Source: Taiwanofungus camphoratus (Eukaryota > Basidiomycota > Agaricomycetes > Polyporales > Taiwanofungaceae). From it: 64,000 nucleotides of DNA. Numbering within the stretch: position 1 is the first letter of the stretch; each line of letters begins with the position of its first letter. The position numbers and the translations under genes were made by a program. The DNA lies in contig CP021220.1 of the NCBI GenBank assembly GCA_003999685.1, positions 1,922,001-1,986,000 of the forward strand. The letters are read 5' to 3'. The notes under the pieces are model-generated. The model made no database searches. It was not told the origin of the DNA and saw nothing but the letters and a program-made list of their open reading frames with translations. Of the stretch, positions 45,190-57,140 are shown piece by piece.

Positions 45190-45757
45190 TTACCCCCCTA
45201 CTTATGATTGAACGCCTGGTCAATCAACTAAACTCCAATGGGGATGCGTCGAGTTTCTCCGAGTCGAGCTTTTGGCGACCGTCGACGAACTTGACGAACT
45301 TCCGAGGGCGAACTTGAAAAACTTTCCTGGAAGTGACGAGCGGGTGTTTCACCGCGACCTATAAGGGATGACCCTTGAACCCATAGGGGATGACCCCTCC
45401 AACCGTGAGCATCCTTTCAGCTCGAACTTTACAGTTTCACGACATGTCGGTCGTACGCTGTAGTTTAACGACGTGCACGGTCGTTCCCTCACAGTTTAAC
45501 GACATGCAGGAACCACTCTGGATGATATGGCGGTACTGGGTCGTTGGCGAATGCATAATTGACGGCGATGCATTCGTGCGTAAGGTGCCCAGGTGATGGG
45601 CGACTACAGCGGAGACATTTGTAGTCGGGGCACGTCCTGTGCGAGTGACGAGTGCTACCGCAGAGGTAGCACGGACCATAGCGAGTGAACGAGGATGAAG
45701 GACCGTTTGACTGAGACATGCGAGCGATGAGTGGGGTGAAAATGCGACTGATTCCAC

Positions 45758-46571
45758 TCATCGTAAATTCTTGCGCTGCTTATATGCATTTAGCAGCTTG
45801 TCCGCAGTACCGGCTAAGTTCTCTTCTGGTTCCCATGAGTCATCGGCAGATGAGTAACCTTTCCATCTGACTCGATATTCTCGGCGATTCCTTCGGCGAT
45901 TCTCACGATGTCCGACCAGAGCTTCGACTTCGTAGTTATCTTCGCCGCTGATAAGCTCCGGTGGGGGTTCCGTGTAGTTGGGACCATGCGTGTCTGTCTC
46001 GGTGTATGGCGAAAGAAGTGCGGTGTGGAAAACGGGGTGCACTCGCCATGTCGTCGGGAGTTTCAGCTTGTAAGACACCGGTCCTAGAACGTCCGTGATT
46101 TCGAAGGGTCCCTCGTGCTTGGGAGCCAACTTCCTCGTCGGGTATGGCAGCTTTAGATTTCGTGAGTCTAGCCATACCTTTTGTCCTTTGCGGAAACCCG
46201 TTCCTTTGGGTTTCACGCGTCTTGCTAACACCGCCTGTGCTAGCTCCATTGCTGAGTGTGCGTCTTCCCGAATCTTCTGCAAGTTCCGCAGTTGATAAGC
46301 AGCGCCCGGTGTGTCTGATCCGGGGTGTACGACGGGAATCCCTCGAGGTTCATAGCCCATCATGACCTTGAAGGGTGACGCCTTAATTGTTGAATGCTCA
46401 CACGAGTTGTGAGCGAATTGTGCTGAACCCAGCAGCGACGACCAATTGTCCGGGTTGTTGCTCGTGAAACATCGCAGGTAGATCTCCAGTTCCTGGTTGA
46501 CTCGTTCCATCTCTCCGTCTGTTTGGGGGTGGAACGCTGTGCTCATAGCTGACTTGACTCCAGTCATACAG
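45758..46571 (-). pseudogene. Element C integrase end and chromodomain
   Basis: Integrase C-terminal part with AFHPQTDGEMERVNQELE and HPVFHTALLSPY. A chromodomain follows (YEVEALVGHRENRRR, YRVRWKGYSSADDSWEPEENL). This identifies element C as a chromovirus; its chromodomain probably directs integration to heterochromatin-like chromatin. The integrase core continues beyond the solo LTR at 48338. Confidence 0.9.
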
Positions 46572-48337
46572 TGATGAGTCCTGTAGCCTCCTGGGCCCCG
46601 AATCGCGATTATTAGGAGCTTTCTAATCCCCCAACCGACCACTCTAAGACTCTCCTACAGCCTACGACAGGAGGGATAGGTCCCTATAATATTCCTAACG
46701 CCCCCTCTCCTTCCTAAACCCTCCTAACACCCTACGAAGTCTTGCGAAGTCACACGAGGTGCTACGAGATTTCGAATGCTAGACGCGAAGTCCCTAACTC
46801 CTGCTAAGTCCACTATCGGACACTGCCGGCCCTCCCATACTGTTCCATTGGATCTAGGTCCTATCTACTACGTCACTCATCCCGGGCTTAGCTAAGAAGT
46901 CTTAGCTAAGTCTCTCCTAGCTCTTGTGATTGCAGCTACCTCCGATAGGCTCCGAAACGGTCCGAAGTTCCGGAAGTTGGACTTAGGAAGCCTTGTGCAC
47001 CCCCATGGGTCTCGATCCTATGCCATAAGGTCATCCTAGGGCGTACCCATATGACCCTCCACCCATTTAGGACACCTCCTGCCCCGATTAGGCCAAGTCC
47101 CGCTGCTAAGGACTTTGTGCGCTCTTAGCCCACTAAGATAGGTGATCACGGTGCATGGCTGCTCTCGGATAGTCATCCCGCCCTCGTGAATGAACTTGGT
47201 CACCTTTCTACCGTACGTAGTTCCCCTGTTTCAGTTCCTAATTAGTTCCTATCCTCCTCGTGTTCACTTCGGAGTCCATGCGCTTTAGTACACATTTCGG
47301 ACTCGTAAGGATCGCTTCACGCAAGATTAGTTCACCTCACGTTCCCCTATTTAGTCAGAGGTAGTTTACTATGTACAAAAGAGACCCCTCAGTGCACGCT
47401 TCTCTGGTTGAAATACCAGTTCCCCTGTAGCTCCGATCTCAGGAAAGCGCTGCGAGTACAACCTTAGGAACGGTCCTAAGGTCCCTAAGTCTCCACCCCA
47501 GCTTCGTTTCAGTACCTTTGAACTACGTCTACACTCGTGATATATCTACGAACCACGTCTACGCTTCCCGAACTACGCACTACGATCTACGAAGTCGCCG
47601 TGACTTTGCGCCCTTCAGCACCTCTTATAGCACCTATCCGGTGGGCCTCCGCCTTAGTTATACCCTTAGGCTCACGTCGCGTCATCCCTACGTCCTACGA
47701 ATAACCCTACGACTCCCCCATAGCCTTCATTACAGGCTATAGTACATCCCTCTACGCCCTCGAACTCTCCGACCCACACCTCGAAGTCATCAGACACTTC
47801 AGAGCTTCCAGCAACCTCGTTCCTTCATTTCTATTCCAAGTATTAGCTCTCCGAACCATCCGACCTCTCCTACAAGTCTCCTACGCTAGCCAAACCTCGT
47901 CCACCTCGCTCTAACAAACCTCTAAGCCTTACACCCTTTAGCTAACTCTAGCTAAAAGGACTTCGCAGCAGTCTCGTACCCTCTGCCGCTTAGTAGAAAT
48001 TATAGTCCATTGGCTTATTGCTCCCTAACTCTATACAGCCTACGAAGTCAGCTCGCGCGATTTAGCTAAAACTTCGAAGGACTTCGCAGAATCTCGAAGG
48101 ACTTCGCGTACTTCGGAGGGCCTCGCAAGGCCTTAGGGATAGTATAGCACTTAGGAACAAGATCCTGTTGTGCAGGACCCTTGACCCCTTACTCCCCTAC
48201 TTACAAAAACAAGACATACAGGTTTCCCGGTATCATACAGGTTGTAGCTCCTACCCTCACACCCTCACAGTTATCACACTACCCCCAGCCACGTTGCGGA
48301 GCACTCCCTAGGTACCAGGGTCCCCTAGGTCGTATCA
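46572..48337 (+). repeat. Solo LTR B, copy 3, inside element C
   Basis: 1766 bp, TGATGAGTCC...GGTCGTATCA. Flanked by ACAG (46568-46571) and ACGG (48338-48341), most likely one ACGG duplication with one later change. It is longer than copies 1 and 2 mainly through two extra blocks near 47770-47865 and 47970-48040, and shows scattered differences, so it comes from an older or different subfamily. Confidence 0.92.
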
Positions 48338-51300
48338 ACGGCAGAGCTCCTGGAATACCTTTGATGCGAACTGTGGTCCTCGATCACTAATGATCTTGTC
48401 CGGAAGACCAAACCACTTGTACACCTCACGATATAGTGCCTCGGCTGTTCCTGATGTGTCAATCGTTTTGTTGCATGGAATGAAAATTACCCCCTTCGTA
48501 AGGTCGTGGTCCACAACGACCAAAATTGAATCGTAGCCCTCTGATGTTGGCAAATCCGTAATGAAATCGCAGCAGAATGTACTGAACGGAGTGGCGTGCT
48601 GCGCGGATTTGATCGGGAGTAGGGCTGGTCGGGTGGGGTGCGTGTTAACTTTCATTTGCTGGCAAGTGCCGCAACCTTTGACGTATCGTGTGATGAAGTC
48701 AGCCATTCCAGGCCACCAATAGTCTCGTCGAAGAGACGAGAGGGTCTTCTGAATTCCAGGGTGGCCGGCGGAGGGGAGGTCGTGATAATTCAAGACCGTT
48801 TGTCGTCGTAGATCCTCATCCAAGGGAATATATACCCGATTATCGTAGAGGAGGTCTTCGTCTTGAATTGTCCAGTGGTCGTTTGAGCCGTTTTGTGCAT
48901 TGCGCATCCCTTCCGTATACATTGAGTCATTTACGCATGCTTCCGCGATGGAAGCCTTAAGACTCGTGTCAATTGCTGCTGCCCATACCTTGTCTGGTAG
49001 GACGGTTACATCCTGGTTGTCTGATGAACCGTCATCGTGGTCGGGGCGTCGGGAGAGCGCGTCGCTTTGCACCATTTGCGTGCCCGGGACATGAATTAAC
49101 CTGTAATCGAATTCGGACAATCGGAGAGCCCATCGCGCTTGCCTTTGATTCAGATTCCGTGCCGTCTTCCAGTACGTCAGATTCTTGTGGTCGCTATAGA
49201 TCGTGACTGGATACGGGCTACCGATGAGAAGGTGACTCCATTCATTGAGTCCCCTCATGACGCCCATGAGTTCTCGGTCATAGACGTCGTAATTTCGTTC
49301 CGCTGGCGTCATGCTCTGGGAAATATAACCGCATGGATGCCAATCGCCGTTGTCGTCCTTTTGCCTGAGAACGGCGCCCGTGGCGAACTTCGATGCATCC
49401 GTTTCCAAAGCAAACGGCTTCTCTGGGTCAGGCATCTGCAAAACCGGTTGTTCCAGGAAAGCTTTCTTCAGTGCCTCGAAAGCTTCCTGCTGTTCATCGT
49501 CCCAGTGCCATTTGACGTCCTTTCGCGTAAGCGAGACCAGGGGCTGGGCCAGATGTGAGAAGCTGTGTATGAACCGACGGTAGAAGTTCCCAAATCCGAT
49601 GAACGACCTAACCTCCCTGAGGTTCTTAGGTATCGGCCAATCCTTGATGCCGGCTACCTTGACTGGGTCCATGGCGAGTTGTCCGGGTCTGATGATCATG
49701 CCTAAGAATTCAACTTCTTGCACGTCGAATTTGCACTTTTCCGGTTTGAGATACAGGTCGGTATCTCGAAGTCTTTCGATAACTCGCCGTGTTCGCTTCT
49801 TATGCTCCTCGGGGTCTGTCGAGTAGATAAGGATGTCGTCCATATAGATTGCCAACCATCCTTCCTTGAGCATGTCTGCGAAGACCGTGTTCATCATCCG
49901 CTGGAACGTTGCCGGTGAGTTGCACATCCCGAAAAACATTACCAGGGGTTCGTAGAACGAGGGAGGTCCTTCCTCTGCTGCTGGAACACCGAAAGCCGCC
50001 TTCCATTCGTCACCTTCCTTGATGCGAAGGTTGTTGTATCCTTGACGAAGGTCCATCTTCGTGAAGATCGTGGCGTTATTGAGGCGTTCCAGAAGCTCCG
50101 TTACGAGGGGAAGAGGGTATCTGTCTTTGATCGTTCCCTCGTTGAGTTCCCTATAGTCCTGGCAAGGTCGGTATCCACCGTCCTTCTTATCCACGAAGAA
50201 GAACGGACTCGCGAGTGGCGATTTGGACGGTCGGATGTATCCCTTCTCTATATTCTCTTCAAGGAACTTGTCCAGTTCCGCTCGTTGATCCCGGTTAAGA
50301 GAATACGTTGTCTGCTTGAAGTCCTTAAAATCCGGCTTGAGATTTATCTCGTGGTCGAACTCCGAATGCCGGGGAAGTCTCGCTGCTTTGGCTTTGTCGA
50401 ACACCGGGAGGAGGTTGTGGAGGTACTCAGGGATGAGTTCCGTGACCGGTTTCTCCTCTTTCTTGGCGTGTTCCTTGATCGCGAGTTCCGTGGATGTGGT
50501 GAGTCGACCAATGTCGTGCTTGACCTGCCAGATAAGACCGTTTTCTAGACGACAATAGGTTCCGTCGAGAGGGTACTTCTCCTCCGTAAGAGGTGCGTCT
50601 CGATACGCTGGGTACGAGTCTCGTCCATATGTCGTGATCCGATCGTCTCCTTCGATGAACGCGATAACCAGTTCATTGTCGTCGATCGTTTCCATTGCCT
50701 GATCCAGTGTGATACCGTTGACCGATTCTTCTACCAGGGGTGCAACTGGGATGTCGCGGCGTGCCGTCTGCCTAGACATGTCTGTCGTCGGCAGGACAGG
50801 AGACATGGTGTCGATCACCTCGAAGTCTCCTTCGTCCTCTACCTCCTCAACGGTGGGCTGCCATTGTTGTTTGAGGCGTTTGTCTCATTTGGCGAGGAAT
50901 GCCGCTACTTGTGGACAAGGGGGTGCTGACCAGTCTACCTCATAGTCTAGCACGGGATCCAGGGCTTCCTCCTGTTCTCATTCGGCTAGTTTCTTCAGCT
51001 CCAGTCGCGCCACTCGTTGTGCGATGATCCCCTTCTTCCACTCCCGAGACTCTTGCAGGGTCATGCGGTGCTTCAGTTCCACACGACCCCCCTTCCAGTC
51101 AATACTGGGGTTCTCGAGTTTGAGCCATGTATGTCCGAAGATGACGTCTTCGTTCCCTATACTGGCCACGTATGCTTTGACAAACCGGGGCTCGTTCCCG
51201 ATTTTGTACGATAGCAAGGCTCGTCTGTTAATGAGCGCTTGCTTGTTGGCAGTGCCGTCCACGTTGAACACCGGTATTGGGCGTGGTAGCGCCTCAGTCC

Positions 51301-51381
51301 GTAACTTGTGTTCCTTAACAAATCGTGGATGCACGAATATTCCCGATGCGCCACTATCGATAAAGGCGCAGGCTTCGACGG
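48338..51381 (-). pseudogene. Element C protease, reverse transcriptase, RNase H and integrase core
   Basis: Minus-strand parts: protease near 51360 (FIDSGASGIFVHP), RT with AIYMDDILIYS near 49840, RNase H with LETDASKFATGAVL near 49400. The integrase zinc-binding part is HPGIQKTLSSLRRDYWWPG with CGTCQQMKVNTHPTRP, and its catalytic core shows FCCDFITDLP and SDRGPQFAS near 48370. Typical chromovirus order. Confidence 0.9.
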
Positions 51382-51952
51382 TGTTACAAGGCGATGATGG
51401 TGCGAACATACATTTTCATTTCTCTTCACTATACCGGACTAGCGGGTCGTGTACACTTACAATTATCACCATTATTCCTGACGGGCTGACCGTCACCCGC
51501 TTAGTTATGGACTGTTCCTCAGAAGGGACCACTTGGGCCTCTGACTTATGGACGCTTAGGTGCTGGTACCTGTGGGAGTGAGGGCTGGCTTGCCCTAAAC
51601 CCACCATAGTACTTAAGGGGTTGGCTCACTGTGGAGCACCCCAATCTTGTCCTCCTTAGTTACACTGTGTACTTTGGTGCTGTCGTTACCATTTGTACTT
51701 CACGACTGGGCTTAGGCCTCTATACCTTTGTCTATTCAACGGGTCGCCTAAGACCATCTATATCCTTGTGACTACACTAGGACTTAGGCTGTGACTTAGC
51801 CCGCAACTCTCTCGAGACCGTTGGGCTAGCGGTTGAAGACTTAGACGTGTACTCGTCGTCAGCCAGGCCGACTCCTCGTTTACACTTCACGCCTGACTAC
51901 TCAACGACCCCCCGTCACAGTAGTCACCTATGGGCGTAGACCCCCCGTAACA
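51382..51952 (+). repeat. LTR D, left copy (5' LTR)
   Basis: 571 bp, TGTTACAAGG...CCCCCGTAACA. Nearly identical to the right copy. Confidence 0.95.
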
Positions 51953-52157
51953 TTAGGACAAGATTCCTTCTACAAACTCTATCTCAGGATAGCGAATTAG
52001 AACGCGAGCAAGCGGAAGAAACCGGACCCTCACCAACGTCCTCATAGGAAGGATTGGGTAAGACCAGTGTCCCCGTTGGAAGGGACTGGCAGGAGGATCA
52101 CTTGACTACAAGTGTGTACCATCAGTGTTGAATTGAAGGATAAGAAACACCGGAAAG

Positions 52158-55100
52158 ATGGAGAAGTTCCTGGCGATAGTCTGGAGAGCTATCACCTGGC
52201 GAAGAAAATTGAAGGAAGGAAGGGAGGAAGACTACATACCCCGACCGGAAACAACAGAAGAAGCAGCCCTAGGGATCCCCTGGGATGGACCGCTTACCCC
52301 AAGCGACAATGACCTCAGACTTTCTCAGCCCTCCACCGAAGCCCTCGAACAGGGGCAGAGAGGCACAGGCTCCAGGCAAGGACACCGACACAACCACCCC
52401 AATACAGCTCTGACACCTCATCACTGGAAGAAGAGGAGCTGCTACCGATGCAGGAAGCCAGGACACTTGGTCAAGGCATGCCCGGAGCCCAGGAAAATCA
52501 GAAAGGAAGGACACAGAGACGTGGCCCTAGGGGAAGCTGACGATGAACACGATAATCCACACAAAAGCGAACCCAGACTTCCACAACCTTCCAATGATGC
52601 CGGGAGAGACAGGGAACTGGAACTGCACCACTCGTCAAACTCAGACGACTTCGCCTTGGAGGAAACCCAGCCATATCCGGTCCCACCAGCAGACTACTGG
52701 AGCAGTGAAGAAACGGAGGAATCCTTAGGAACGTCCACCGTAGAGTCCATTGAACAGAAACGGTTCCCTCATTTTGAGCACTTCACTGATGCCCCAGGAG
52801 GGGGATCATTGGCTGAAGGCACAGGGAAACCTGCGCAAAGAAACTTGGACAAGCCAAAGACCAGTAAGGACCCGACCATCTCAATGGGGGCCACAATCAC
52901 AGGATATCGGAAAGGAACCACTCTGTATGTAGAAGGTTATGTCGTCGCCGGGAAAAAGGCCATCGCTGTGAGACCACTAATCGATAGCGGAGCCGATGCC
53001 AACCTCATACACCCTGACCTTGTGGAACGATGGGGACTGCCCACACGACCGCTACCTCGGAAGGTACGAAGTACGACCATTGATGGGACCCCCAACAGGG
53101 GTGGATCAATTACCCATCGAGTTGAAGGGAGCATACGGCTTGAAGGGTATGACATACCCACAAACTTCTATGTATCGGACATCGGGGACCTCGAAGTAGT
53201 GCTGGGCAACCCTTGGTTGATTCAAGTCAACCCGCAGATTGATTGGCCGAAAGGGACCCTCACGGTTGACCCGGACAGGATTAAGGAATGGCAGGGGTAC
53301 TATGCTTGGATCATGAACCAGCCTACCACGGACGGCATCCCATTGTGCCGAGCCTCTGCACACGAGGACGATGATGAGCTAGAAACCATCCTATGTGCTT
53401 ATACAAGGGGAGAAGGGGTCTTAGGCATGTTCAACGATCAACTGGAACCCCTATTCGATGAAATGGGCCTGCTGCAGCCACCCAAGAAGTCTCAACCATC
53501 GTTAGATCGGAACAGCCATGTAAGGGGCTCAAAACGGTTCATAGCCACCGCCAGACAGACAAGCGCACCACTGACACCCCCTGAGGAGGGGCCACAGATT
53601 GAAGACCTGGTGCCTGAGTACTTACTCGACTACCGGGACCGCTTTGAAAAGACGGCCGCTGCTCGATTCCCTGATTCGAGACCATGGGACCACGCTGTGG
53701 AGACAAAGCCTAACTTTGTACCTAGGAAGTGCGGGGTAATTGCATTATCCCTGGCTGAACGAGCAGAGATGGACAAGTTCCTTGACGAGAACCTGGCGAA
53801 AGGATATCTACGGGACTCAATGTCACCCATGGCCTCCCCAGCATTTTTTGTGGCAAAAAAGGATGGTACACTCAGGCCCTGTCAGGATTACCGATACCTC
53901 AACAACAGCACGGTAAAAGATGCATACCCACTCCCACTCATTGGAGAGCTCATCGACAACCTGCAAAAGGCAACTATATTCACGAAGCTGGACCTCCGAA
54001 ATGGCTACAACAATGTACGCATCAGGGAGGGCGACCAGTGGAAGGGAGCGTTCATGGTGAATCACCACGGAACCAAGAAGCTAGTTGAACCAACGGTAAT
54101 GTTCTACGGCATGTGCAATGCCCCGGCCACCTTCCAGCGGCTTATGAATGATGGGTTTCAAGACATGCTTGCGGAAGGATGGTTAGCCATTTATATGGAC
54201 GACATCCTGATCTACTCCGATGATGCTACCATCCACCGAGAACGGACACGCCGGGTACTGCAACGCTTGCAGGAGATGGACCTCTTTGTGAAACCGGAAA
54301 AGTGTGCCTTTGATGTACAAGAAGTTGAGTTTCTGGGAATGACCATCACACCGGGCCACATCCATATGGACACTGGCAAGCTGCGGGGCATCGATGAATG
54401 GCCCATACCGACCAAAGTCAAGGATGTGGAACGATTCCTGGGCCTTGCCAATTACTATCGACGGTTTATACGCGGATTCTCGGACATCGCCCACCCCCTG
54501 AATGCACTTAAGAAAAAGGGGGTAGCTTGGAACTGGTCGAACAAGTGCCAGGCAGCCTTCGAGGCACTTAAACGCCGTTTTTGTGAGGCCCCAGTACTCA
54601 CCATGCCCGACCCTGAGAAACCGTTTGTAATCGAGGCCGATGCCTCACTGGTTGCGACAGGTGCAGTACTGCAACAGGAGGGCCCTGATGGGAAACTTCA
54701 CCCGGTGGCATTCCTTTCAAAATCGCTGAAGGAAGCAGAACGGAACTATCAGATCTATGATAGAGAACTACTGGCAATCGTACGAGCACTTGAGGAATGG
54801 CATCACCACCTGGAGGGCGCAAAGCACCCGGTCACGGTTATAACGGACCACAAGAACCTGACATACTTCAGAGAAGCCCAACGGCTAACACGACGCCAGG
54901 CACGATGGCAACTATTGCTTTCACAGTTTGAATTACGACTGGAGAATCGAAAGGGTAAACGACTCGTAGTGGCGGACGCCCTATCACGTAGACCAGGACA
55001 TCCAGGGGGTGAGAGGGACAATGAGGACATTGTCCTCTTACCAGAAACACTGTTTGCAAAGGCAGTTAATGTTGACCTCATCGAGCGCATCCGGCAACAC

Positions 55101-57140
55101 CGAAGTCGTGACAGCATGGTCATCGAGACGATTGACGCTTTAAAACGGGGGAAAGTACCACCATTCAAGGGCACTGGATTTGCGCACACAACATTGGCCG
55201 ATTGGGATGTGCAGGATGGATTGATTCTGTACAAAAATCGAATCTACGTACCCCCTAGTGATGACTTGCGCAGAGAAGTCATTCGACTTTGCCATGACAC
55301 CCCAGCTATGGCCCATCCAGGAGCACAGGGAACGTTTGCCATTGCTAGAAGGGACTGGTTCTGGGATGGCATGGCCACGTTTATCGAAAAATACGTGAAA
55401 GGCTGCGCCAAATGCCAGGAGAATAAGGTCAACACGCATCCAACACGACCACCAATGCAACCCATCCCAACGGAACCGAACTCCAGGCCGTTCTCACACA
55501 TCTCAGTCGACTTCATCACAGACCTGCCAGAATCGCGTGGATCTGATGCACTAATGGTAGTGGTGGACCGAGAACTGTCCAAAGGGATAGTCCTGGTTCC
55601 TTGCAACAAGACCATCGATGCAGTAGGAACAGCTGAGGCACTCCATCAGAACGTTTACTGGCGATATGGGCTACCTGACAGAATCATATCGGACCGAGGC
55701 CCACAGTTCGCAGCAACAGTGTTTCGGGAGTGGTGCAAGCTGACAGGTGTCAAAGCGGCCATGAGCACTGCCTACCATCCGCAGTCTGATGGAAGCACTG
55801 AGCGTGTCAATCAGGAACTCGAAGCCGCATGGAGAATCCTGTGTGCCAACAATCCTCATAACTGGGCAAAGTTTATCCCGGAATTTGAATTCGCACACAA
55901 TCAGGTGCCACATGCTGGAAGAAGGGAGTCCCCATTCAAGCTGATTATGGGATATGATCCAAAGGCAATCGGATCACCAAAGGCATCGGAAAGGTACCCA
56001 TCAATCAAGGACCGACTCTTGGCCATCGGAGAGTTCAGAAAGGAAGCACTGGCAGCACAGGATCTAGCTGTGCAGTTGATGGCAGAAAGGGCTCGAACCA
56101 CATGGCAGCCACTTGAGAAGGGGACGCAGGTTTGGCTAGAAGCAACTAACCTCTGCCTAAAGACCCCGAGGAAGTTTTCCCCAAAGCGAGTGGGACCACT
56201 CAAGATAGCCGAAGTCCTAGGACCGCTAACGTACAAGCTTCAGCTACCAAGGGCATGGAAGATACATCCAGTATTCCATGCATCGCTGTTGACACCATAC
56301 AGGGAAACCAAGGAACATGGTCCGAACTTCACAAGGCCGCCCCCAGAATTAGTCGATGGCGATGAAGAATACGAAGTCGAAGCCATTCACGGGCATCGTG
56401 CCCAACGTGGGAAATGGCAGTTCCTAATCAAATGGGTTGGATGGCCGAACTCGGCTAATACATGGCAGTCCGAGGCGGACTTAAGGAACTCGCCCGACCT
56501 TCTGGAGGAATATAAGAAGGTCAACAGGTTGCCTGCAAGGCCCCAGGTCAACGCCCGCTACACCCGGATCTGCAAAGCTGCATACAACCGACATTCAGTG
56601 GAGGCACGGCACTACGATGTCCACTCATACAGACCCCCGACAGCTATCCGTCTACTTGAACCACAGCGCAGCAAGGGTACGAGACCTCGCACCCCGAGTA
56701 CGAGCAAGACACACACGCGCACACCCCTACCGAAACATTCAGGAGACAGTGCCCCCATTGGCAGCGTCCGACGATCCGTACGATCAGTGGAGACTTGCGC
56801 ACCGCACGGCCTGGGCCCTGGTGGATGCCGATCTACGGCCAGAAATAGACACCCGGCTGTTGGCTTGGCCAGACCTGTGGGAGTTGACGAACATTTATCG
56901 GACACTGGTCATTGTCGCGCGAGAGGCTGGCAGCTTGGCCACACTCGAACGAAGGCAAACAGGCCTTGGGCCAAATGGCAACAATCCGACAACGTGGCAG
57001 TTGGCCACTCTCCACATAGATGCAAGCCGAGCAGCCCGCAACCTGCTCGCCGTCCTCATGCGCTCCCCTCTAATGGGCGTCATAGACAACCTGATACCGC
57101 CACGACATCAGGCCAGAACACAGGCCCCTTCTGTCAGTGA
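52158..57140 (+). CDS. Element D polyprotein: zinc knuckle, protease, RT, RNase H, integrase, chromodomain
   Basis: A single frame of 1660 codons. Domains by approximate residue: zinc knuckle CYRCRKPGHLVKAC (95-108), protease PLIDSGADANLIH (270-285), RT with AIYMDDILIYSD (about 680), RNase H with IEADASLVATGAVL (about 825). Integrase: zinc-binding AHPGAQGTFAIARRDWFW and CAKCQENK (about 1050-1090), then core VDFITDLP and SDRGPQF (about 1115-1180). Chromodomain YEVEAIHGHRAQRGKWQFLI, WVGWPNSANTWQ (about 1405-1455). Only about 95 residues precede the zinc knuckle, which is short for a capsid. The residues after the chromodomain are low in hydrophobic pattern, and this stretch is overprinted by the second frame. 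Confidence 0.92.
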   Translation: MEKFLAIVWRAITWRRKLKEGREEDYIPRPETTEEAALGIPWDGPLTPSDNDLRLSQPSTEALEQGQRGTGSRQGHRHNHPNTALTPHHWKKRSCYRCRKPGHLVKACPEPRKIRKEGHRDVALGEADDEHDNPHKSEPRLPQPSNDAGRDRELELHHSSNSDDFALEETQPYPVPPADYWSSEETEESLGTSTVESIEQKRFPHFEHFTDAPGGGSLAEGTGKPAQRNLDKPKTSKDPTISMGATITGYRKGTTLYVEGYVVAGKKAIAVRPLIDSGADANLIHPDLVERWGLPTRPLPRKVRSTTIDGTPNRGGSITHRVEGSIRLEGYDIPTNFYVSDIGDLEVVLGNPWLIQVNPQIDWPKGTLTVDPDRIKEWQGYYAWIMNQPTTDGIPLCRASAHEDDDELETILCAYTRGEGVLGMFNDQLEPLFDEMGLLQPPKKSQPSLDRNSHVRGSKRFIATARQTSAPLTPPEEGPQIEDLVPEYLLDYRDRFEKTAAARFPDSRPWDHAVETKPNFVPRKCGVIALSLAERAEMDKFLDENLAKGYLRDSMSPMASPAFFVAKKDGTLRPCQDYRYLNNSTVKDAYPLPLIGELIDNLQKATIFTKLDLRNGYNNVRIREGDQWKGAFMVNHHGTKKLVEPTVMFYGMCNAPATFQRLMNDGFQDMLAEGWLAIYMDDILIYSDDATIHRERTRRVLQRLQEMDLFVKPEKCAFDVQEVEFLGMTITPGHIHMDTGKLRGIDEWPIPTKVKDVERFLGLANYYRRFIRGFSDIAHPLNALKKKGVAWNWSNKCQAAFEALKRRFCEAPVLTMPDPEKPFVIEADASLVATGAVLQQEGPDGKLHPVAFLSKSLKEAERNYQIYDRELLAIVRALEEWHHHLEGAKHPVTVITDHKNLTYFREAQRLTRRQARWQLLLSQFELRLENRKGKRLVVADALSRRPGHPGGERDNEDIVLLPETLFAKAVNVDLIERIRQHRSRDSMVIETIDALKRGKVPPFKGTGFAHTTLADWDVQDGLILYKNRIYVPPSDDLRREVIRLCHDTPAMAHPGAQGTFAIARRDWFWDGMATFIEKYVKGCAKCQENKVNTHPTRPPMQPIPTEPNSRPFSHISVDFITDLPESRGSDALMVVVDRELSKGIVLVPCNKTIDAVGTAEALHQNVYWRYGLPDRIISDRGPQFAATVFREWCKLTGVKAAMSTAYHPQSDGSTERVNQELEAAWRILCANNPHNWAKFIPEFEFAHNQVPHAGRRESPFKLIMGYDPKAIGSPKASERYPSIKDRLLAIGEFRKEALAAQDLAVQLMAERARTTWQPLEKGTQVWLEATNLCLKTPRKFSPKRVGPLKIAEVLGPLTYKLQLPRAWKIHPVFHASLLTPYRETKEHGPNFTRPPPELVDGDEEYEVEAIHGHRAQRGKWQFLIKWVGWPNSANTWQSEADLRNSPDLLEEYKKVNRLPARPQVNARYTRICKAAYNRHSVEARHYDVHSYRPPTAIRLLEPQRSKGTRPRTPSTSKTHTRTPLPKHSGDSAPIGSVRRSVRSVETCAPHGLGPGGCRSTARNRHPAVGLARPVGVDEHLSDTGHCRARGWQLGHTRTKANRPWAKWQQSDNVAVGHSPHRCKPSSPQPARRPHALPSNGRHRQPDTATTSGQNTGPFCQ

